DNA from: Euzebyella marina
Lineage (GTDB): Bacteria; Bacteroidota; Bacteroidia; Flavobacteriales; Flavobacteriaceae
DNA length: 64,000 bases
Direction of reading: 5' to 3'
Assembly: GCF_014855515.1 (NCBI RefSeq)
Contig: NZ_JACYFK010000002.1
Coordinates: forward strand, 310,001-374,000
The notes beneath the pieces were generated by a model. It was not told the DNA's origin, did not search any database, and was given only the letters and a program-made list of their open reading frames with translations. Below, in pieces: positions 1 through 9,341 of this stretch (position 1 is the stretch's first letter; every line of letters starts with the position of its first letter). Position numbers and translations under genes: made by a program.

Positions 1-566
1 ACGGTCTGGTTGATGACACTACCATAAAAGTAGCCGTCGCCATCGGTAGTCGCCGAGAATACCGTTTTGAATTTTTGTACATCAAAATCCGCAGAGGCAT
101 CTTCAGAAATCATGATGAGCACCTCTAGGTGCGAGGTCTTTCCGTCACCAGATATATCGATGACCCGTCCGTTCAGCTTTTTGGTAGCCGATTCGGCGGG
201 CGAAGATTGATTGAAGGTGATAATCTTTGGGTTGATCTTAATTTCCAGTTCTTGGGTGTTGTCTTCCGCACCGATCGGTATATCTGCAGAATTAAGAGCC
301 CCATGGCTGTAACTCTGGCTTCCCATCATTTCACCATCAGGGGCATATGCCTCAACAATGATCAATTCGGTGGCCAGCAGTTCTTTTTTCGGCACAAAGA
401 ACCTAAAGATTCCTTCTGGATCAACATCCACCCGATCTTTGCTAAAAATTGAATGGCCTTGAATCAACTGATTGTAGCTCACTTTTAAAAAGTGACCTGT
501 GTACTCATTGGTAATTGAAGACCCGTCTAGCGGCACGAGCCTACCATTTACACTTACTCTTTCCAT
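1..566 (-). CDS. Hypothetical protein, N-terminal 188 residues (truncated by window edge)
   Basis: An open frame starts at ATG 566-564 and stays open for 188 codons to the left edge, so the C-terminus lies outside the window. There is no signal peptide and no membrane segment; the N-terminus begins MERVSVNGRLVPLDG. The visible part looks beta-rich, and a segment near residues 170-185 (TTDGDGYFYGSVINQT) resembles the strand-turn pattern of carboxypeptidase-regulatory-like or Ig-like modules. I do not recognise the family. It is separated from the downstream efflux operon by a terminator at 771-796 and has about 200 bases of leader of its own. Frame continuity over all 188 codons makes a real gene likely; function is unknown. 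Confidence 0.7.
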   Translation of the reverse strand, partial: MERVSVNGRLVPLDGSSITNEYTGHFLKVSYNQLIQGHSIFSKDRVDVDPEGIFRFFVPKKELLATELIIVEAYAPDGEMMGSQSYSHGALNSADIPIGAEDNTQELEIKINPKIITFNQSSPAESATKKLNGRVIDISGDGKTSHLEVLIMISEDASADFDVQKFKTVFSATTDGDGYFYGSVINQT

Positions 567-951
567 TTTCTTGATTTGATAGTTATAAGTTTCCTTTTTT
601 GAAATCGCGAAGGTTCGGGAGAGAGCCGCTTTTGAGCGGGTACCTTTTAAAGATCAGTTGAAATTAATCTGAAACGGGAAAGATTGTAGGGTAATTTGTA
701 CAGATGGATGATGGCATTGTATAGCCTACACAAAAAGCTGTTTGGATTTAAATTTTAAGAGAATGGCATAAAAAAAGCCCTTTTGAGGGCTTTTTTTGTC
801 CAAATCGGACGATTTTTTAAGAATCCACAAGTTTTCTTTAGTGGTATAAGAACTGCTGTTACCACTATTTTAGACCCAAAGTAGTTGATAGATCACTTTT
901 GGTAATTTTCAGGTGATGATATCCGACAAAAAGTTTGATTTTTCTCAGGGT
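567..951. other. Intergenic region with terminator and probable promoter area
   Basis: This 385-base gap lies between the 3' end of the efflux operon and the start of the left-edge gene, both on the minus strand. It holds one strong terminator hairpin (771-796). The part below about 760 should carry the promoter of the left-edge gene, but I see no exact TAnnTTTG element there. A small GC stem (CCGCT/AGCGG, 626-639) lies in its leader. No further ORF is convincing. Confidence 0.5.
771..796 (-). terminator. Rho-independent terminator of efflux operon
   Basis: A perfect 11-base inverted repeat (left arm 771-781, right arm 786-796, loop TTTG) has an A-run on one side and a T-run on the other, so it could act in both directions. 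It lies 155 bases beyond the stop of the outer-membrane channel gene and is placed to end the efflux transcript. Confidence 0.85.
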
Positions 952-2478
952 TTATTGCCAGCCTCCACCTAGACTTCTATATAACTCTATATTGGCAATT
1001 AAAATTTGTCTTTTTGCATTGATCTCATTCAGTTCACTTTCCAAAGCGTCACTTTGTGCGGTGATTACCTCGAGGTAATTGGCAAATCCGCCTTTGAAAA
1101 GAAAAGCCGCATCCTTTAAACCTCTTTGGGTGACTTCAATACGCTCCTGGGCAATTTTATATTCTTCCGTGAGTTTATTGAGTCTGGTCAATGAATTAGA
1201 AACATCTTCAACTGCACGAATTAAATTATCCTTGAACTCCAACTGAGCGATTTCCCTTTCCGATAAGGCCACGCGATAATTAGTTTTTAACTTCCTATTA
1301 TTAAAAATGGGTTGAAAGATTGAACCGTTCAACAGGGCAAAGGCTGAACTAAGCGGGTCTATTAAATTTCCAAAATCCAATGAATTTAAACCAAGTCCTG
1401 CATCAATGGTTAACGATGGGTATTTTAAGGCTTCTGCGACTCCTGCATTTGCGTTTTTACGCATCAGTTCATATTCTGCCATCGCAACATCGGGTCGGTT
1501 CTGTATCAACTTAATCGGAACACCCATATTATATTTGCTCTGAAACTGAACTTCGTCAAAATCGCTATTCAGTTCAATATTTCTTGGAGATCGGCCCAAC
1601 AATCTATTCAGTTTATTTTCCTGTACGATATATTCACGCTCTAATTGGGGGATTAACGATTTCGCCTTTAACTGCTGTGATTTTGTCTGTCTTAGCGCTA
1701 AAGAAGTTGTCTCGCCAGCATCATACTGTAACTTTACAATGTTATAGGTACTATCGTTCAGGGCATAGTTCTTCTGCGCTACTTCAACCTGAGACCTGAG
1801 CATAATCAGGTTATAATAGGTTGATGCTACTTCTGCAATCAACTCGGTTTGTACCGCTTTCTTGAATTCTTGGGATTTCATAAATGCTGCCCTCGCTGCT
1901 TCCTTCTTCCATCTAAGTTTTCCCCAGATATCGAGTTCCCAGTTCGACTGTAGAGCCGAGCTATATTCCAAACGCTCTGTATATAAACTTGTTGGCGGAT
2001 TTTCTCCATGATTACGTCTCGCACGGTTAGAGCCATAGTTATTGTAATTTTCCGAATAATACTCCCTCCTAAAACCTAAAGGGGTTGCGTTGACAGAAGG
2101 TAGAAAGTTAGCCCTTGATTGCGCCAGATACTCTTCACCAATATCGATATTGCGCATCGCTTTCTGTAAATCGATATTGTTCACTAAAGCAGTGTCGATA
2201 AGCGCTGTTAAGATACTATCCTCAATAAATTCCTTCCACGGAATTTGAGACATCATTAGGCTATCTCTACTAATCGTTGTCCTTGCAAGAGAGTCATTTA
2301 AAACCGAATCTTTTACATAGAATTCATCGGAAATTTCATTGAACTCTGGGCGCTCATATCTTTGCCCCACCTTACAGCTACTTATGAGTATGAATAGAAA
2401 AAGTATAAATCCAGCACCAATCCACGAACCATTATTTGGTAATCTTTTTGAGGCTAGTATATCAATCATTTTTTTCAT
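952..2478 (-). CDS. Outer-membrane efflux lipoprotein, TolC/NodT family
   Basis: This is the outer-membrane channel of a tripartite RND pump. The 508-residue product starts MKKMIDILASK and has a lipoprotein signal ending ILISSC (Cys35), followed by two long helical repeat halves typical of OEP-family channels (periplasmic coiled coils plus beta-barrel strands). It ends in the SLGGGW-type tail common in NodT proteins. The frame also opens at TTG 2520, but that start would overlap the pump gene by 32 bases. ATG 2478 lies 11 bases after the pump stop and gives a proper signal peptide, so I chose it. It is the third gene of the operon, after the adaptor and the pump. The substrate cannot be read from sequence. 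Confidence 0.93.
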   Translation of the reverse strand: MKKMIDILASKRLPNNGSWIGAGFILFLFILISSCKVGQRYERPEFNEISDEFYVKDSVLNDSLARTTISRDSLMMSQIPWKEFIEDSILTALIDTALVNNIDLQKAMRNIDIGEEYLAQSRANFLPSVNATPLGFRREYYSENYNNYGSNRARRNHGENPPTSLYTERLEYSSALQSNWELDIWGKLRWKKEAARAAFMKSQEFKKAVQTELIAEVASTYYNLIMLRSQVEVAQKNYALNDSTYNIVKLQYDAGETTSLALRQTKSQQLKAKSLIPQLEREYIVQENKLNRLLGRSPRNIELNSDFDEVQFQSKYNMGVPIKLIQNRPDVAMAEYELMRKNANAGVAEALKYPSLTIDAGLGLNSLDFGNLIDPLSSAFALLNGSIFQPIFNNRKLKTNYRVALSEREIAQLEFKDNLIRAVEDVSNSLTRLNKLTEEYKIAQERIEVTQRGLKDAAFLFKGGFANYLEVITAQSDALESELNEINAKRQILIANIELYRSLGGGWQ

Positions 2479-2488
2479 GGTGACCGGG

Positions 2489-5400
2489 TTAGTTATCTTC
2501 AATAATTTCTTTATCCCCAAAGCGCTCTAGGTTATATTTATCATGCAACATTTGAAAAATGTAGGCCATTACCGGAATGACGAAAATACCTAAGACGATT
2601 CCCCCGACCATTCCACCGGCAGTACCTATACTTACCGAGTGATTTCCTTGGGCCGAAGATCCCTCGGCGAACATCAAAGGAATTAGACCTACCGTAAATG
2701 CAAGTGAAGTCATGATAATAGGCCTGATACGTAACGCACTCGCTTCCAAGACTGCCTCAAAGGCGGAAAGACCCGTACGTCTTTTTTGTGCTACGAACTC
2801 TACGATCAAAATGGCATTTTTCGCCAAAAGACCAATCAGCATAATAATCCCTATCTGTACGTAAATATTATTATCCAGTCCCGCTATATTAATTGCGGCA
2901 AAGACTCCAAAAATCCCCACAGGAAGTGATAGCATTACGGCAAGTGGAAGTAAAAAACTTTCATACTGAGAAGCCAAGATAAAGTACACCAGCAGAATAA
3001 TGATTATAAAAACAATAATCGTATCACCGCCCGAGTTTTTTTCTTCCAGACTCATGCTGGTCCATTCATAGCTCAAACTAGCAGGCAATTTTTCACTGGT
3101 CAGTTCCTCAATTTTCTTCATCACATCACCGGTACTGTACCCTTTTGCAGGGGTTACGTTTATTTTGGCGGCATTATAAAGATTGTAGCGGTTGACCACT
3201 TCAGGGCCATAGGCCTGTTCAAGACGAACAATAGTATTTACGGGTATCATAGAACCCTTATCACTCTTTACAAATATGCTGTTAAATGATTCTGGGGATT
3301 CCCTAAATGGTATATCCGCTTGCATGTAAACCCCATATTGTCTACTAAATCGGTTGAAATCTCCGGGTTGTACACGACCAAAATAGGATTGAACGGTAAA
3401 CATCATGTCTTTAACACTAACACCTAGTGCCTTTGCCTTGTCATAGTCGATATTTAAGCGATACTGTGGGAAATTAGGATTGTAGGAAGTAAATGCATTA
3501 TCTACCTCTTTTTGATTACTTAATGTATTGATAAACTCATTTACGATTTGACCAAACTCACCTAAATCACCGTCCGATCGGTCCTGAAGCATGAATTGCA
3601 CCCCATCAAAATTACCAAAACCTTGTATGGTAGGTCTTGGGTACATATTGAAATCCGTTTCATCAATTTGATCAAGTTTTGAAAGCAAATGTTTTATTAC
3701 TTCCGAAATTTCTTGGATATCTCCACGCTCAGAAGCATGTTTTAACTGTACATATCCTAATCCCGAAGATGGGCTATTGGCATTATCGACCACGTTAAAA
3801 CCTGACACTGTATTAACGCCCTTAACGGCGGGATCAAGCTGAAGAATTGAATCTGCTTTTCTCAGTGCGGCATTCGTTCTGTGTAGTGATGACCCTTCTG
3901 GCATTTTCATTGAGAAAATCAAGAAGTTATCATCTTCAGTCGGAATAAATGCGCTAGGGGTTACCCTTGAAAGGAACACTGTTAATAGGATAATAACTGC
4001 GAGGGCCCCTACTCCAACCCATTTATAGTTTAATAACCAACGTACAGCTTTAAGGTACTTATTGGTAAATTTATCGAAACCTAAATCAAATTTGCGTAGT
4101 CCCTTACGTTTGGCAACCTTGGCCTTTCGTACTGTTCGGAGCTCCGAAACCGTTTTGGCCATTCCCTCTTTTTCCTTCTTACGCTTTTTCTTTCCAAAGA
4201 ATATTTTTGTAAGTACAGGGGTGAGTGTCAATGCATTGATTGCAGAAATCAATACCGCAAAAATGATGGTGTATGCAAACTCTTGATAGAATACACCAAC
4301 AGGGCCACTCAAGAAAGCCACGGGTAAAAATACTGCTGCAATCACTACGGTAATAGATATGATTGCCCCTGTAATTTCATCCATCGCCGCTGCAACCGCC
4401 TTTCTGGCCGAAAGGCCATGGTGCGTCATTTTCTCATGAATAGCCTCCATAACCACAATGGCATCATCGACCACAATACCGATTGCCAGTACAAGTGATA
4501 ACATACTAAGTACGTTCATGGAGGCTCCAATAATGTTGAGAAAGAAGAAGGTACCTAATAACGAAACTGGTATTGAGATTGCCGTAATAATAGTGGCCTT
4601 GAAATCTTGCAAGAATATAAATACAACAATAAACACCAGAATAAAGGCCTCAACCAAGGTGTGCATCACCTGACTCATCGATTCATCAATCTGATCCCTT
4701 ACACTATAGGTGATTTCGTAATCAATACCTTCAGGAAAAAGTTTTTTCTGTTCTTCAAGAATTTCCCTTATTCTTTCATCGATACTTTTAGCATTGGCGC
4801 CGTTCATCTGAACTATATCAATGGTCACCGAGGGTCTGCCATCAAGCCGGTTTTCACTGGTATAATTAGAGGCTCCAAATTCAACGCGGGCAATGTCTTT
4901 TAGCCGCAATTGGGCACCGGCCTTGTTGGTTTTTATTACCAGTTTTTCATATTCCTCAATCTCATTGAAGCGCCCATCATACTTCATTACAATTTCGAAA
5001 AGCTCATCTGAGTTTTCACCAAACTTACCCGGTGCAGCTTCAAAATTCTGATCCCTTATCTGATTATAAACCTCTCTGGGCGTGAGATTATAGGATGCCA
5101 TTTTTTGAGGATTCAACCATATTCGCATGGCATAATCACGCTGGCGCAATATAGAAGCTTCGGCAAGACCTTCAACTCGTTTAAGTTCCCTTCTTATATT
5201 GATACGCGTATAGGCATTAAGGAAGGTTTCATCATAGGTAGAATCCTTGCTAAAAATATTGATAGTCATTATACTACCCTTCATTCTTTTCGTAACCGAA
5301 ATACCGGCCTCTGTTACTTCTGGGGGTATTTTTTCCGTAATCACGGAAATACGGTTTTGAATGTCGACGGCAGCCTGATCGGGGTCTGTTCCTGGCTTGA

Positions 5401-5680
5401 AGTATATGGTTACCCTTCCACGACCGGAATTCGTTGCAGTAGAATTTGCATAGGTCATATTCTCCGTACCGTTCAAGGCTTCCTCGATGGGTAACAGCAC
5501 AGATTTTGCCACTGTTTCGGCGTTACCTCCTGGGTAGTAAACCGCCACACTCACGCTGGGGGGAGCTATTTCGGGGAAACGTTCAACAGGTAGTGAAGTA
5601 ATACTGGCCGCTCCGGCAAGTATCAATACTATCGTTATAACCAATGTAAATACTGGCTTTTTTATTAACTTTTTAAACAT
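2489..5680 (-). CDS. RND efflux transporter, HAE1/AcrB family
   Basis: This is an inner-membrane proton/drug antiporter of 1063 residues, the usual length for the hydrophobe/amphiphile efflux (HAE1) family. The N-terminal helix is followed by the conserved PVERFPEIAPP stretch of the first porter domain. The middle-membrane segment contains GIVVDDAIVVMEAIHEK with the paired Asp residues of the proton relay, and the C-terminal half contains AKNAILIVEF with the relay Lys. A cytoplasmic linker around residues 500-550 is unusually rich in Lys and Arg. Adaptor and outer-membrane genes flank it on the same strand, so the pump is self-contained. Typical roles are export of hydrophobic drugs, bile salts or dyes; the substrate here is unknown. 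Confidence 0.96.
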   Translation of the reverse strand: MFKKLIKKPVFTLVITIVLILAGAASITSLPVERFPEIAPPSVSVAVYYPGGNAETVAKSVLLPIEEALNGTENMTYANSTATNSGRGRVTIYFKPGTDPDQAAVDIQNRISVITEKIPPEVTEAGISVTKRMKGSIMTINIFSKDSTYDETFLNAYTRINIRRELKRVEGLAEASILRQRDYAMRIWLNPQKMASYNLTPREVYNQIRDQNFEAAPGKFGENSDELFEIVMKYDGRFNEIEEYEKLVIKTNKAGAQLRLKDIARVEFGASNYTSENRLDGRPSVTIDIVQMNGANAKSIDERIREILEEQKKLFPEGIDYEITYSVRDQIDESMSQVMHTLVEAFILVFIVVFIFLQDFKATIITAISIPVSLLGTFFFLNIIGASMNVLSMLSLVLAIGIVVDDAIVVMEAIHEKMTHHGLSARKAVAAAMDEITGAIISITVVIAAVFLPVAFLSGPVGVFYQEFAYTIIFAVLISAINALTLTPVLTKIFFGKKKRKKEKEGMAKTVSELRTVRKAKVAKRKGLRKFDLGFDKFTNKYLKAVRWLLNYKWVGVGALAVIILLTVFLSRVTPSAFIPTEDDNFLIFSMKMPEGSSLHRTNAALRKADSILQLDPAVKGVNTVSGFNVVDNANSPSSGLGYVQLKHASERGDIQEISEVIKHLLSKLDQIDETDFNMYPRPTIQGFGNFDGVQFMLQDRSDGDLGEFGQIVNEFINTLSNQKEVDNAFTSYNPNFPQYRLNIDYDKAKALGVSVKDMMFTVQSYFGRVQPGDFNRFSRQYGVYMQADIPFRESPESFNSIFVKSDKGSMIPVNTIVRLEQAYGPEVVNRYNLYNAAKINVTPAKGYSTGDVMKKIEELTSEKLPASLSYEWTSMSLEEKNSGGDTIIVFIIIILLVYFILASQYESFLLPLAVMLSLPVGIFGVFAAINIAGLDNNIYVQIGIIMLIGLLAKNAILIVEFVAQKRRTGLSAFEAVLEASALRIRPIIMTSLAFTVGLIPLMFAEGSSAQGNHSVSIGTAGGMVGGIVLGIFVIPVMAYIFQMLHDKYNLERFGDKEIIEDN

Positions 5681-5744
5681 TGGCTAATCTGTTTCGTTAT
5701 TAATTTTAATACGAAATAAGTACTAGTAAATTTTTTGGGGAATA

Positions 5745-6893
5745 TTACAAGTTGCTGGTAAGTTGTCCGCGTTGAATCGGGTTTATTTTTATGCCAGACG
5801 CTAGTTTGTCCAAACCTGAAATAACAATGCGGTCATCTGGAGATAAGCTTTTTGTATCAACAATATAATTATCACCTGATCGTCCGCGGGTGATAATTTC
5901 TCGACGCTGGGCCAAATTATTTTCGTCAAGAACGAAAACAAACTTTTTATCTTGAATGAAAGTGGTAGCGCCTTGTGGAACCAGTATTGCATTTGGGTAA
6001 ATTTCCTCTACCAATACTTTTCCAGTATTTCCTGATCTTAGAAGAGTATCCGGATTACTAAATTTGGCCCTTAGCGTAATAGAACCGGTAGAACGGTCAA
6101 TCTGCCCGGAGTTTGCATCAATCTTACCATTATGTTCATAAACAGAGCCATCAGCAAGTACGAGTTTTACCTCGTCGTTTACTTTATTCCTTTTTGATAA
6201 TGTATCGTTTTTTGCCCGCTCAAAATATAAATAGTCCGACTCGCTCATCGAGAAATACACGTAGATATCATTTACATTTGAAAGATTGGTTAGCGGTTCT
6301 GAGTCCGTTTTCTTTACTACGTTTCCGATGGATTTTGGAATACGCCCCATGAACCCATTCACTGGAGCTTTTATAGTGGTAAAATCTAAGTTGATACGCA
6401 TGTTGGCTGCTTGTGCCTGGGCCTGTTGTAAGGAAGATAGTGCTACTTGATAATCTGCTTTCACAGATTTCATTCGTACTTCTGAAATAACCTCGTTGTC
6501 AATAAGCGGCTGTAATCTATCTACGTCGGTTTGAGCCTTTTCTAGCTTTGCCTTTTCAAGATTTACATTGGCCATTGCATTCTTGTAGTCTTCCATGTAA
6601 GGTTGACTGTTGATTTTGAAAAGTACTTGATCCTTGGTGACAAATTCTCCTTCATCAACATAAATGTGCTCAAGAATACCATCTACCTGTGGTCTTATTT
6701 CAACGGACTCGACCCCCTCGATAGAACCTATGTACTCAAAATTTTTCGCTGCTTTGGTTTCCTTTACACTCATCACAGGAAGTGGTAAACCTTTATCTAC
6801 GACTTCCTCCTCTCGACAAGAAACACACATGATGATAGAGAGCGCAATAATAAAGTAACCGAACTTAGTGAATAAGTAGTTTAGATTTTTCAT
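5745..6893 (-). CDS. RND efflux periplasmic adaptor (membrane fusion protein)
   Basis: This lipid-anchored periplasmic adaptor (382 residues) links the pump to the outer-membrane channel. The lipobox is at MCVSC (Cys26). A barrel-sandwich/lipoyl-like half (VEIRPQVDGILEHIYVDEG, about residues 63-82) is followed by an alpha-hairpin coiled coil, the second lipoyl half (TIKAPVNGFMGRI) and a beta-barrel domain ending near GSITLRAKF, then a membrane-proximal domain. It is the first gene of the operon, 64 bases ahead of the pump. No regulator gene is adjacent, which is unusual for such pumps; an 8-base inverted repeat in its upstream region (6911-6918 and 6947-6954) may be regulatory. Confidence 0.94.
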   Translation of the reverse strand: MKNLNYLFTKFGYFIIALSIIMCVSCREEEVVDKGLPLPVMSVKETKAAKNFEYIGSIEGVESVEIRPQVDGILEHIYVDEGEFVTKDQVLFKINSQPYMEDYKNAMANVNLEKAKLEKAQTDVDRLQPLIDNEVISEVRMKSVKADYQVALSSLQQAQAQAANMRINLDFTTIKAPVNGFMGRIPKSIGNVVKKTDSEPLTNLSNVNDIYVYFSMSESDYLYFERAKNDTLSKRNKVNDEVKLVLADGSVYEHNGKIDANSGQIDRSTGSITLRAKFSNPDTLLRSGNTGKVLVEEIYPNAILVPQGATTFIQDKKFVFVLDENNLAQRREIITRGRSGDNYIVDTKSLSPDDRIVISGLDKLASGIKINPIQRGQLTSNL

Positions 6894-6910
6894 ATTTCAA
6901 TTCTTATATT

Positions 6911-6954
6911 ACCAGTATAGGATCGATTAACAACTAACTAAAAGAAATACTGGT
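6911..6954 (-). promoter_or_regulatory. Inverted repeat ahead of efflux operon, possible operator
   Basis: ACCAGTAT (6911-6918) and its exact complement ATACTGGT (6947-6954) lie 18-61 bases upstream of the adaptor start. The centres are 36 bases apart. Placement suggests a regulator site or a leader stem; no protein partner is encoded nearby. This is inference from position and symmetry only. Confidence 0.35.
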
Positions 6955-7110
6955 TCGTGCTTTGTGATAAAATACGCAGCTAAACGAGAGATGGATGTTT
7001 GGGCTATTTTTTTTGAGAAATCCTAAATGGGTGGTGCATATTGTTAAAAATATACCATCTAAATACAAGGTTTGATATGAGGTTCTTAATGGGTGAAGTG
7101 AATATTTGGA

Positions 7111-7788
7111 TTAATTAACTGTATTTAGTGCGGATGAGGACAGTTCGCACAATAAAATGATGGCATTTTCGGAAAGCGACTCCATTTCAACGGTATCGAA
7201 GCCTTCTAGCGACAAAGAGTCTTTAGATTCTAAAAGGCGATTTTGAAATTCAAAAGCACCATTGATAACGTGCGTAAAAAGAAGGTGATGAGGACTCGTC
7301 ATCTGATAGGTTGCTTCCTCACGGCCGTCAAAAACTCCAAAAGAGATATTTAAACTTTCACTTTTAAATAAATCATTAAAATAATTGTATTTTAAATAGT
7401 TGGATTTAATATGATTGAAATTTAATTCTTTCTCAACCTTTATTATGAGGTAGTTGATTAGCTTCGATTGATGGGCATTGATGATATTTAAGGTCGGGGT
7501 TTCTGAATGCGGAATTATGATAAGCTCTTCAGGTTTTAGGCTTACTGTTTTATTATTGAACTCCACCTTAAAACTTTCGACCAAGGGAAAGATAATCATC
7601 GATTCACCCGCGACCATTCTATAACTTTTAGTAGCGTTGGGAGCAACTATTTCATCATCAAAGTTTTTGAGAATTCCTAGTTCATGTGCATAATTGCCGC
7701 ACGGTACGCTTTTGCATTCGTTGGTTCTCGACAATAGCGATTCTCTCTGAAACGATTTGAATATGCGAGCTTTTTGAACGAATGTCAT
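7111..7788 (-). CDS. Cupin/pirin-like protein
   Basis: A 225-residue protein of two beta-rich halves. The C-terminal half (VFDGREEATYQM through a HVINGAFEFQNR strand to LSENAIILLCEL) resembles the second cupin of YhhW/quercetinase-type pirin-like proteins. The first half has cupin-like strands but no obvious His-rich metal motif, so enzymatic activity is doubtful. The frame also opens at TTG 7797, but ATG 7788 (MTFVQKARIF) lies 5 bases after the dioxygenase stop and is the better start. Close spacing indicates co-transcription with the intradiol dioxygenase. Pirin-like proteins can act as dioxygenases or as regulators; neither can be decided here. Confidence 0.6.
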   Translation of the reverse strand: MTFVQKARIFKSFQRESLLSRTNECKSVPCGNYAHELGILKNFDDEIVAPNATKSYRMVAGESMIIFPLVESFKVEFNNKTVSLKPEELIIIPHSETPTLNIINAHQSKLINYLIIKVEKELNFNHIKSNYLKYNYFNDLFKSESLNISFGVFDGREEATYQMTSPHHLLFTHVINGAFEFQNRLLESKDSLSLEGFDTVEMESLSENAIILLCELSSSALNTVN

Positions 7789-7793
7789 TACAA

Positions 7794-8558
7794 TCAAGCT
7801 TTTACATAAATATCATGTGTCAATGTATAGCCTTCCGAGTTGCTTCCTGAAACATTGGCCAGTTCCTCTTCTACTCCATCACCGAACACATTATCACGTT
7901 CATGATAAGTATATCCGCTCATTCCCTTGGTGTAGCCTTGGTCGCTGGCGGCATTGACGCGGACGACAGCGCTATTTTCACCTTCAGGAAAAGCAATCTG
8001 GGTAACTAGAAGTGAAGAACCTTCTTCATCGTATACGTGAACATGAATATGTGTAGACCGGCCATTGTACCAACCTGGAAATATGCTCGTAAATTCTACT
8101 AAACCTTCTGAATTCGAAATTTGCCTTCCCCTTAAAAAGTGATTGTTGACATAATTGGTCGGCTGCATGCCTGAGCCACCATACTCCGAATAGTTTCCGT
8201 CTTTATCGCAGTGCCAAATATCGACAAAAGCACCTGTCAAAGCGTTACATTCATCATTAACATTTCTGATGGTAATATCCATATCCAACGAAATTCCTGT
8301 TCGATCACCAACGATATTCACCCTTTCATAATCTTCCGGATTTTTGGTAGGAAAGGGTCCTTCGGTTTCACTTGGAGTGACTTGGCAATCACTTGAAGCC
8401 GTATCGGTATCGCTCGAATCGTCTGTTGAAGAATCGGTATCACTTTCATCGTCGTAAACAGAATCTGAATTGTCGCTAGAGCAAGAGCCCATTAACAATA
8501 GACTACTGACCGACAAGCCTGCCAAACCCAAACCCTTGATAAATTCTTTACGTTGCAT
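7794..8558 (-). CDS. Intradiol ring-cleavage dioxygenase, lipoprotein
   Basis: Intradiol dioxygenases cleave catechol-type rings with non-haem Fe(III). The product (254 residues from ATG 8558) begins MQRKEFIKGLG, a Tat-like n-region, then a hydrophobic stretch and lipobox MGSC, so it is exported and lipid-anchored. An Asp/Ser-rich linker follows, then the catalytic fold: SETEGPF, VDIWHCDKDGNYSEYGG, FLRGRQ and FPGWYNGRSTHIHVHV. The last two segments supply the expected Tyr, Tyr, His, His iron ligands. The frame can be extended upstream to a GTG at 8606, but that would place the promoter element (8582-8589) inside the gene, which favours 8558. Extracytoplasmic members of this family are known in Bacteroidota; their substrates are poorly defined. 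Confidence 0.88.
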   Translation of the reverse strand: MQRKEFIKGLGLAGLSVSSLLLMGSCSSDNSDSVYDDESDTDSSTDDSSDTDTASSDCQVTPSETEGPFPTKNPEDYERVNIVGDRTGISLDMDITIRNVNDECNALTGAFVDIWHCDKDGNYSEYGGSGMQPTNYVNNHFLRGRQISNSEGLVEFTSIFPGWYNGRSTHIHVHVYDEEGSSLLVTQIAFPEGENSAVVRVNAASDQGYTKGMSGYTYHERDNVFGDGVEEELANVSGSNSEGYTLTHDIYVKA

Positions 8559-8581
8559 AGTTTTCGTATTAGTATTTGACC

Positions 8582-8613
8582 CAAAACTAAAATGAAGGTA
8601 GGTCACTTTTCAA
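8582..8613 (-). promoter_or_regulatory. Bacteroidota-type promoter of dioxygenase/cupin genes
   Basis: On the minus strand an exact TAGTTTTG (-7 element, TAnnTTTG) occupies 8589-8582, and a TTG lies at 8613-8611 with a 21-base spacer, close to the known -33/-7 layout of the phylum. The start codon at 8558 follows after a short leader. The element sits between the LytTR gene and the dioxygenase gene, so the latter can be transcribed separately. Confidence 0.6.
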
Positions 8614-8660
8614 TTTTTGAGGTAAAAGCATGTTTGTCAGCGGTAAAAGCGCTGAAAAAG

Positions 8661-9341
8661 TTAAAGGTTTTTTAAAATGTCTTTTTTATAAGTGCTGCCA
8701 ATAGGTATTTTAAAAGCACCTATGTTGATAACGTCTTTATAAACCGACCTGATTTTACCGATCGGTACGATAAAGGAGCGATGTACCCTCTTGAAGTCGG
8801 TTTGAGGCAGTTTTTTTAAAATTCCCTTCATGGTTGCCCTTGCCGTAAGACGTTGGTCGCCTTCTAAATGTATCTGAATATAGTCGTCCAATGCCTCAAT
8901 TAGCAAAATGTCTGTCAAAGCTATTTGATGAAGTTTAAAATCGGCCCGAATCGATATATGGGTGCTGTCAACATCATTGTGTTCGAGTCGAAGTTCTCTT
9001 TTTACCTTTTCGATGGCTTGGTGAAACCGTTCGGGCGAAATGGGTTTTAAAAGGTAGTCGGTAGCACTGACGTTAAAGCCCTCTACCGCATACTGGCTGT
9101 GGGCCGTGGTAAAAATGACCTTGGTTTTTTGCTTCAAGGTTTTATAAAGGTCGATACCATTTAAATCGGGCATTTGAATATCGAGAAAAAGTAGGTCAAC
9201 ATCAAACTTATTCAAGTATCGAATGGCCTTTTTTTGCTCTGTAAATACCTGAACTAGTTCAATTTCATCGGTCTTCTCACAATAGGTTTGCAACACTTGT
9301 AGTGCCAACGATTCGTCATCAAGGGCGACCGCTTTGATCAT
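8661..9341 (-). CDS. LytTR-family response regulator
   Basis: A 226-residue two-component regulator. The receiver domain (1-120) has the acidic pair DDE near the N-terminus, the phospho-acceptor Asp54 in LFLDIQMPDLNG, and Lys in YLLKPISPE. The LytTR DNA-binding domain (about 128-226) contains the RVHRSFIVP stretch. The gene overlaps the end of the kinase gene by 4 bases, so the two are translated together. Its target may include the dioxygenase/cupin pair about 100 bases downstream, but this rests on position alone. Confidence 0.93.
   Translation of the reverse strand: MIKAVALDDESLALQVLQTYCEKTDEIELVQVFTEQKKAIRYLNKFDVDLLFLDIQMPDLNGIDLYKTLKQKTKVIFTTAHSQYAVEGFNVSATDYLLKPISPERFHQAIEKVKRELRLEHNDVDSTHISIRADFKLHQIALTDILLIEALDDYIQIHLEGDQRLTARATMKGILKKLPQTDFKRVHRSFIVPIGKIRSVYKDVINIGAFKIPIGSTYKKDILKNL

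Noticed and set aside
129-452. Plus-strand 107-codon ORF
   Set aside because: It lies opposite the 188-codon minus-strand frame, which has a good start and continuous sense codons. The plus-strand translation has no recognisable pattern.
2479-2520. Upstream TTG start for the TolC-like protein
   Set aside because: It would overlap the pump gene by 32 bases; ATG 2478 gives a normal lipoprotein signal and follows the pump stop closely.
8028-8037. ATCGTATACG resembling the GntR operator
   Set aside because: It matches 10 of 12 bases but lies inside the dioxygenase coding region, so chance is likely.
8559-8606. Upstream GTG start for the dioxygenase
   Set aside because: It would put the promoter element at 8582-8589 inside the coding region.
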